DNA of 64,000 nt, taken from NCBI RefSeq assembly GCF_027213965.1, contig NZ_JAPWGX010000002.1:781168-845167 (forward strand). Direction: 5' to 3'. The stretch comes from Maritalea porphyrae. Lineage in GTDB: Bacteria; Pseudomonadota; Alphaproteobacteria; Rhizobiales; Devosiaceae. The notes under the pieces are model-generated. The model did not search any database and was not told the DNA's origin. It saw only the letters and a list, made by a program, of their open reading frames with translations. Shown in pieces: positions 57,263 through 64,000 of the stretch. A program made the position numbers and the translations under genes. Position 1 is the stretch's first letter. Each line of letters opens with the position of its first letter.

Positions 57263-58138
57263 ATGCCCTCATTGAAGGACCTTAAAAACCGGATATCTTC
57301 GGTCAAATCGACCCAGAAGATCACCAAGGCAATGCAAATGGTTGCAGCTGCAAAGCTGCGCCGTGCGCAAGATAATGCTGAAAGTGCCCGGCCATACGCA
57401 GAGCGCATGAATGATGTGCTCGCCGGTTTGGCCGCGGCCTATAAGGGCCGTGACGGTGCGCCGCAGCTACTTGGTGGAAACGGTAAAGACCAGACACATT
57501 TGCTTATTGTCGCATCCGCAGAGCGTGGACTTTGTGGCGGCTTTAACTCGTCCATTGCACGGCTTGCTCGTGATCATGCGAATGAGTTGATTGCAAAAGG
57601 CAAGACAGTCAAAATTCTTTGTGTTGGCAAAAAAGGACATGACGTTTTAAAGCGTTTGTTCGCTGACCAAATGGAAGGTTTGATCACCTTGCGTGAAGTC
57701 AAACAAATTGGCTATGCGAATGCTAAGGAAATTGGCGATCGCGTGTTGGCCATGTTTGATGCTGGCGAATATGACGTGGCGACATTGTTCTATTCAAAGT
57801 TTAAATCTGTGATTAGCCAAGTGCCAACGGCACATCAGCTTATTCCCGCTTCTTTTGATCAAGACCAAGAGACCGGCGAAGCCACAAATTATGAATATGA
57901 GCCAAGCGAAGAAGCTATTTTGGAAGACTTGCTGCCACGTAATGTGTCTGTGCAAATTTTCCACGCGCTACTTGAAAATGCGGCTGGTGAAATGGGTGCA
58001 AAAATGTCCGCGATGGACAATGCGACCCGTAACGCTGGTGACATGATCAATAAGCTTGAAATTAGCTACAACCGTCAGCGCCAAGCTCAGATCACAAAAG
58101 AATTGATTGAAATTATCTCAGGCGCGGAAGCGCTCTAA
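57263..58138 (+). CDS. atpG: F1Fo ATP synthase gamma subunit AtpG
   Basis: This 291-residue central-stalk subunit begins with [20 protein letters not shown], the N-terminal coiled-coil helix. [10 protein letters not shown] is in the middle, and the C-terminal helix has [27 protein letters not shown] precedes the ATG. It is part of atpHAGDC. Confidence 0.97.
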   Translation: MPSLKDLKNRISSVKSTQKITKAMQMVAAAKLRRAQDNAESARPYAERMNDVLAGLAAAYKGRDGAPQLLGGNGKDQTHLLIVASAERGLCGGFNSSIARLARDHANELIAKGKTVKILCVGKKGHDVLKRLFADQMEGLITLREVKQIGYANAKEIGDRVLAMFDAGEYDVATLFYSKFKSVISQVPTAHQLIPASFDQDQETGEATNYEYEPSEEAILEDLLPRNVSVQIFHALLENAAGEMGAKMSAMDNATRNAGDMINKLEISYNRQRQAQITKELIEIISGAEAL

Positions 58139-59587
<1,449 letters not shown>

Positions 59588-59602
59588 AGAAACGAGGGTT
59601 TA

Positions 59603-60019
59603 ATGGCCGAAGGCATTAAAATCGAGATCGTTTCACCAGAAAGTCTGGTGCTAAGTGAGCAGGCTTCTGCTGTCACTGTGCCAGGTGCTGATGGTTATTT
59701 CACAGTCATGGGCGACCATGCTGCTATGATGACCACGCTAAAAGCCGGCTTTGTGACGGTGACTTCTGGTGGTGCGGAGCGTACCTATTATGTACAGGGC
59801 GGCTTTGCGGATGTTAATGATGCAGGCCTGACCATTCTTGCTGAACAAGCAAAAACGGGCGCTGACTTTGACAAAGGTGAGTTAGATGCGGCCATTGTGA
59901 GTGCACAAGAAGCACTTAATGGCGCAACAACTGACCAAGCAAAGCAAGATGCTCAGACAGCGCTTGATGGCTGGAAGAACCTGCTGATGGAAATTGATGT
60001 TGTGGGCTTGCCCAACTAG
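59603..60019 (+). CDS. atpC: F1Fo ATP synthase epsilon subunit AtpC
   Basis: This 138-residue subunit has an N-terminal beta-sandwich (IEIVSPESLVLSEQASAVTV with VPGADGYFTVMGDHA) and a shorter, Ala/Gln/Asp-rich helical C-terminus. It regulates F1 rotation. AAACGAGGG precedes the ATG. It is the last gene of the operon; Fo genes are not in this window, as usual in Rhizobiales. Confidence 0.95.
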   Translation: MAEGIKIEIVSPESLVLSEQASAVTVPGADGYFTVMGDHAAMMTTLKAGFVTVTSGGAERTYYVQGGFADVNDAGLTILAEQAKTGADFDKGELDAAIVSAQEALNGATTDQAKQDAQTALDGWKNLLMEIDVVGLPN

Positions 60020-60045
60020 GCAGCACAAACATTGGTAAAATTTGG

Positions 60046-60074
60046 AACCCGCGTACCTCGTACGCGGGTTTTTT
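60046..60074 (+). terminator. Terminator of the atp operon
   Basis: An 11-bp perfect stem (AACCCGCGTAC / GTACGCGGGTT) with a CTC loop is followed by TTTT. Confidence 0.95.
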
Positions 60075-60291
60075 ATTGTTTACTTTTAAAATACGGGCTG
60101 TTCGATGGATTTAGTAATGTCGTGTTAACGCCCTATTCGACATTGTATCCCTAAATCAAGATGTATTTTTCCAAGTTGTATTTAGTAGATTGCCAATACC
60201 AAGTGTTAACCATTTGGTTTTTGTTGGCTGGCATCTTGTAATCAAAGTGTACGCGTTGGGGGATTCGCGCGTCGTCGAAGAGGTCAAAAGA

Positions 60292-62817
60292 ATGAGTGTT
60301 TTATCTCGATTAAAGATTGCACATAAACTACCCGCATTAGTCATCGGTGGCGTGATCGCCGTCGGCTTAGGATTGGGCATATCTGGGGTCATGATTGGTT
60401 CTTCAGTAATTACACATGCTGAGACTGAAAAACTGGAGACCCTTGCGGATGGTCGAGCGCATGAAATGAAGGCCTATTTGGAAGATCTCCAAACCGACCT
60501 TTTGCTTACCGCTGATAATCCGTTCACAGTCGAGGCACTTAAAGCTTTTGATACAGCTTGGGATACGCTTGGCGGTAGCCAAGATAAACTGTTGCAAGAT
60601 GCCTATATCAAGAAGAACCCCAACGAGCTTGGGTCCAAGCATTTGTTGGATGCCGCGCCCGGTGGTACCAAATATGACAATGTCCACTTGCAGTACCACG
60701 GTATTTTCCGCGAACAGCTGAACCAACGTGGCTATTACGATATCTTCTTGTTCGATGATCAAGGCGATCTTGTTTATACAGTATTCAAAGAACTTGATTA
60801 TGCGACCAACTTCAAAACTGGTGGCGGTCAGTGGGCCGATACTGATCTGGGCAATGCCTTTAGAGCCGGTATCGCTTTGGACAAGGGCGAAAGCTACTTC
60901 TTAGATTTTGAACCCTACAAACCCAGCAATGATGCCCCCGCAAGCTTCATTTCAACACCCATTTTTGACGGCAAAACGCGCATCGGGGTTTTGGTTTTCC
61001 AAATGCCCATTGATCGCATTAACGCCATCATGGGCGCAAAGGTTGGCTTAGGAGAAACGGGTGAAACTTTGGTTGTGGGCGCAGATCATTTGATGCGCAA
61101 CGATTCAACGTTCAGCGAAGACAATGATATCCTGCAAACGACCTTCAAAGCGCAAGAAGTTGACGCCGTGATAAACGGTAACGCAATGCATGGTGAGTTC
61201 ACCGAATACCGAAACGCATCTATGCTTTTTGCTGCCGCACCAATGGAATTTGAAGGCACCACTTGGGCCGTGTTGGCTGTGCAAGAAAAGTCCGAAGCAC
61301 TGGCTTCGGTTGATACGATGCGCTGGACAATGCTGGCAATCGGCAGTTTCTTGCTTTTGATTACTGCGGCGATAGGGTGGTTCTTTTCGCGCACCATTAC
61401 GCGCCCCATGTCGAACATCACAGAAACAATGCGCGCTTTGGCAGACAACGACTTGGACGTCACAGTTGACGGCATTGACCGGTCTGATGAATTGGGTTCA
61501 ATGGCGCGCGCTGTCGAGGTGTTCCGCGAAAACGCTGTCAAAGTCGCTGAATTGGGTGTTGAAGAAGCAGCCCGTCAAAAAGCCCTCGCTGAGCGCCAAG
61601 AAATGATGGAAGAGCTACAACAAAGCTTTGGGATCGTTGTTGGCGCGGCGGCGGCTGGCGATTTCTCGCAGCGGGTTAGCGAAGACATTGCAGATGATGA
61701 GATGGTCAAATTGTCACGCAGCGTGAATTCTTTGATCGATACGGTGGACCGCGGCATTAAAGAAACGGGTGAAGTGCTTGCGGCCTTGGCCAATACCGAC
61801 CTAACCAAGCGCATGGAAGGTAATTATGAAGGCGCATTCTTGCAGCTTAAGAATGATACCAACCGGGTTGCGGATCGTTTGACAGATGTTGTGGGGCAAT
61901 TGCGCACGACGTCAACCGCTCTGAAAAGCGCGACCAGTGAGATTTTGGCTGGTGCCAATGATCTATCCGAACGCACCACGCGCCAGGCCGCAACGATTGA
62001 AGAAACTTCTGCTGCCATGGAGCAATTGGCAGATACGGTTTTGGAAAACGCTAAAGAAGCGGAAAGCGCCAGCGATATTGCGGATAAAGTTCGTGCTACG
62101 GCTGAAGAAGGTGGCGATGTCATGCGTCAGGCCAATGAGGCTATGGAGCGCATTACGGAAAGCTCGAACAAGATTTCTAATATCATTGGCATGATTGATG
62201 ATATCGCTTTCCAGACCAACTTGCTTGCCCTGAACGCTTCAGTTGAAGCCGCGCGGGCGGGTGAAGCGGGCAAAGGCTTTGCCGTTGTTGCGGTTGAGGT
62301 GCGTCGCCTTGCTCAATCTGCTGCCACAGCCTCTTCGGACGTCAAGGTGCTCATTGAGCAATCCGTAAACGAAGTTGACGGCGGTACAAAACTTGTTTCA
62401 CAAGCCTCTGACAACCTTGGCGTTATGCTGGATGCAGCACGGACCAACAACGAATTGATGGTTTCTATTGCTGATAAGAGCAAATCCCAAGCTTCAGCAA
62501 TTGAACAGATCAATACCGCTGTTCGTGAGATGGATGAAACCACTCAGCACAATGCAGCATTGGTTGAAGAAACCAACGCAGCCATTGAGCAGACAGAAGG
62601 CCAAGCAGCTGAACTTGATCGGATCGTTGATGTGTTTGTAACCCATGATGGTGGTCAACGCCGTCTGCCTGTAGGTGCAAACAATCAGGTGCCAAACGAA
62701 TTGCCGCCCGAAAACGGCATCAAGGCCATTCAAGCCAAAGCACAAAAGGTTGCAAAATCCTATATAAGCCAAGGCAATGCGGCCGTTGATATGGACGCCG
62801 AGTGGCCGCAGTTCTAG
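60292..62817 (+). CDS. Methyl-accepting chemotaxis protein with C-terminal WxxF tail
   Basis: This 841-residue chemoreceptor has transmembrane segments at about 14-36 and 343-365, flanking a ~305-residue periplasmic sensor that looks Cache-like (YYDIFLFDDQGDLVYTVFKE). A HAMP domain (about 366-420) and a second HAMP-like region follow, then the signalling domain with tip DDIAFQTNLLALNASVEAAR near residue 630. The C-terminus EWPQF is a candidate CheR/CheB-docking pentapeptide. The start at 60292 (MSVLSRLKIAHKLP) was preferred to a TTG at 60190. A terminator follows. Confidence 0.93.
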   Translation: MSVLSRLKIAHKLPALVIGGVIAVGLGLGISGVMIGSSVITHAETEKLETLADGRAHEMKAYLEDLQTDLLLTADNPFTVEALKAFDTAWDTLGGSQDKLLQDAYIKKNPNELGSKHLLDAAPGGTKYDNVHLQYHGIFREQLNQRGYYDIFLFDDQGDLVYTVFKELDYATNFKTGGGQWADTDLGNAFRAGIALDKGESYFLDFEPYKPSNDAPASFISTPIFDGKTRIGVLVFQMPIDRINAIMGAKVGLGETGETLVVGADHLMRNDSTFSEDNDILQTTFKAQEVDAVINGNAMHGEFTEYRNASMLFAAAPMEFEGTTWAVLAVQEKSEALASVDTMRWTMLAIGSFLLLITAAIGWFFSRTITRPMSNITETMRALADNDLDVTVDGIDRSDELGSMARAVEVFRENAVKVAELGVEEAARQKALAERQEMMEELQQSFGIVVGAAAAGDFSQRVSEDIADDEMVKLSRSVNSLIDTVDRGIKETGEVLAALANTDLTKRMEGNYEGAFLQLKNDTNRVADRLTDVVGQLRTTSTALKSATSEILAGANDLSERTTRQAATIEETSAAMEQLADTVLENAKEAESASDIADKVRATAEEGGDVMRQANEAMERITESSNKISNIIGMIDDIAFQTNLLALNASVEAARAGEAGKGFAVVAVEVRRLAQSAATASSDVKVLIEQSVNEVDGGTKLVSQASDNLGVMLDAARTNNELMVSIADKSKSQASAIEQINTAVREMDETTQHNAALVEETNAAIEQTEGQAAELDRIVDVFVTHDGGQRRLPVGANNQVPNELPPENGIKAIQAKAQKVAKSYISQGNAAVDMDAEWPQF

Positions 62818-62840
62818 TCAACACCAATTCTGAAATTTTA

Positions 62841-62872
62841 GGGGGCGCTCATCTGTTGAGTGCCCCTTTTTA
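62841..62872 (+). terminator. Terminator after the first chemoreceptor
   Basis: GGGGCGCTCA pairs with TGAGTGCCCC (one mismatch) around TCTGT and is followed by TTTTT. Confidence 0.82.
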
Positions 62873-63062
62873 TTGCGTCAATCGGAAGTGAAACTAGTGG
62901 GTTTTTGTTGGTGAAAACCGGCTATTGAGAGATTTATTGTTAGTTATCCGGCACTTACTTCATTAAAGTTGAATTTACTAAGCTGGCTTACACTCAGACA
63001 AAAGAGTAGCCACGAGGGATGTGCAAAGAGCGCGCGTATATAGCGTTACAGCACAGCAGAAT

Positions 63063-64000
63063 ATGCAAAACAAACTTCGCTTCCGAATCGGTTCGCCTAA
63101 ACTCACAACATCAATTGCATTGTTTGTTGTACTCAGTATTGCGCTCTCAATTGCAGCGGTGGCGACCGCTATCTATTTTCAGATTTCATCTAATGTAATG
63201 GAGCAAGCGCGCGCCTCACAGCTGGCCAATATGCGCACAACCATTGCCATTCTTGAAACGCAGATGCCAGGCTCCGATATGGGGCGTGACGAAAGCGGTG
63301 AGGTTAAAACAATCACCACCTTCCGTATGCCCAAGTTGCGCACGGATGACATGGTGGAGTCAATTGGCGCGGTAACACGCGGACCTGTTTCACTTATGGT
63401 GTTCAACCCTGAAGTTGAAGGGTTTGAGCAGTTCACCACAACGGTTGAAATTGAAGAAGGTGTGCGCGACAAGGAATATGTATTAGACGCGAGCAATCCC
63501 GCGTATGAACGTTTGATCCTTAACGAGCAATTTGCCGGCCGTGTGATGATTAGGGGCACCAAGTTCTTTGCGGTCTATCAGCCCATCCAAGACAAAAAGG
63601 CCAATGTTATCGGTGCCGTTTTTGTTGGTGCACCAATCGCGGACTTTGAAGGTCAAGTTATGGCCACCCTGCAACTCATCGTGGTGGTATCGCTTGCGGT
63701 TCTTGGGGTGATGGCTGTTGCTGCGTTCGTTGTGTCACGCATTATGATGCGTCCAATTCCCCGCATCTCAGAAGCAATGACAGAAATTGCCAATGGTGAT
63801 TATGACTATGAAGTGCCTTACACTCAAAAAACCAACGAACTTGGCGAGATGGCGCGGGCGGTTGAGGTTTTCCGGGCCAATGGACTTCGGGTGAATGAAA
63901 TGACCGAAGAAGAGAAGATGGCTTCCAAGCAGCGCATGGTGGAACGTGCGGATATGATGCAAGAACTGCAACGTGCCTTTGGCGAAGTTGTGGACGCAGC
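63063..64000 (+). CDS. Second chemoreceptor, 5' part (3' end outside window)
   Basis: The frame opens at an ATG at 63063 and is still open at the window end, giving 312 residues. A first transmembrane segment lies at about 16-38. The periplasmic domain is about 39-203; TTFRMPKLRTDDMV, then EQFAGRVMIRGTKFFAVYQP and VIGAVFVGAPI fit the Cache_3-Cache_2-type single Cache sensor. A second transmembrane segment at about 204-228, a HAMP domain (MRPIPRISEAMTEIANGDYD) and the start of the helical signalling domain follow. The similarity of its HAMP exit (NELGEMARAVEVFRANG) to the upstream receptor suggests related paralogues. No clear ribosome-binding site is visible. Confidence 0.88.
   Translation, partial: MQNKLRFRIGSPKLTTSIALFVVLSIALSIAAVATAIYFQISSNVMEQARASQLANMRTTIAILETQMPGSDMGRDESGEVKTITTFRMPKLRTDDMVESIGAVTRGPVSLMVFNPEVEGFEQFTTTVEIEEGVRDKEYVLDASNPAYERLILNEQFAGRVMIRGTKFFAVYQPIQDKKANVIGAVFVGAPIADFEGQVMATLQLIVVVSLAVLGVMAVAAFVVSRIMMRPIPRISEAMTEIANGDYDYEVPYTQKTNELGEMARAVEVFRANGLRVNEMTEEEKMASKQRMVERADMMQELQRAFGEVVDA

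Overview
The window is about 64 kb of dense, mostly housekeeping chromosome from an alphaproteobacterium, most likely of the order Hyphomicrobiales (Rhizobiales). The evidence is gene order and family content: rsmB - heparinase-like - purH; zapE - mdh - sucCDAB - lpd; sdhCDAB; xerC / priA - atpHAGDC without the Fo genes; a ~1580-residue NAD-dependent glutamate dehydrogenase; and an Omp19/Inh-type lipoprotein. By eye the G+C looks near 50 %, lower than many Rhizobiales. A marine Devosiaceae-type organism (for example Maritalea-like) would fit, but that is a guess. No tRNA, rRNA, IS element, prophage or CRISPR array was seen. Layout: 1-5.3 kb holds an EVE-domain protein (cut by the window edge), a DUF1761 membrane protein, an SDHAF4-like flavinylation factor, htpX, rsmB and a heparinase II/III-like protein. 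5.4-14.6 kb holds purH, an exported protein, ppa, an Atg22/UMF1-type MFS transporter and the giant gdhB. 14.8-25.1 kb has the leucine genes leuC, leuD and leuB, spread out and interleaved with membrane proteins, a periplasmic ClpP-like protein with a membrane partner, an epimerase, deoD and a RidA protein. 25.2-30.8 kb has a DUF2157-DUF4401-GDYXXLXY membrane operon, a structured leader with a Thr/Lys/Met-rich peptide in front of asd, a GNAT enzyme, a beta-carbonic anhydrase and a DUF1737 protein. 30.9-34.9 kb is sdhCDAB with a DUF3052 gene between sdhA and sdhB. 34.9-47.1 kb has small envelope proteins, zapE and the TCA block mdh-sucC-sucD-sucA-sucB-lpd. 47.2-52.6 kb has a threonine dehydratase-like enzyme, a TraB/GumN protein, a DMT exporter, argE and xerC. 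52.7-60.1 kb is priA and the F1-ATPase operon atpHAGDC. 60.3 kb to the end carries two chemoreceptors in tandem, the second cut by the window edge. How the genes work together: SDH, MDH, succinyl-CoA synthetase and the 2-oxoglutarate dehydrogenase complex make up much of the TCA cycle. GdhB feeds 2-oxoglutarate into it, and the F1 sector uses the resulting proton gradient. LeuCDB, Asd, ArgE and the threonine dehydratase-like enzyme link it to amino-acid metabolism. The most interesting material is regulatory rather than a new gene cluster: (i) a 35-residue ORF upstream of asd in which 22 residues are Thr, Lys or Met, followed by competing RNA hairpins and preceded by a perfect 9-bp inverted repeat; (ii) an 11-bp sequence, TTACCTATAGG, shared by the upstream regions of sdhC and mdh; (iii) a long bipartite hairpin between sucD and sucA. 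I found no clear defence, mobile or secondary-metabolite system.
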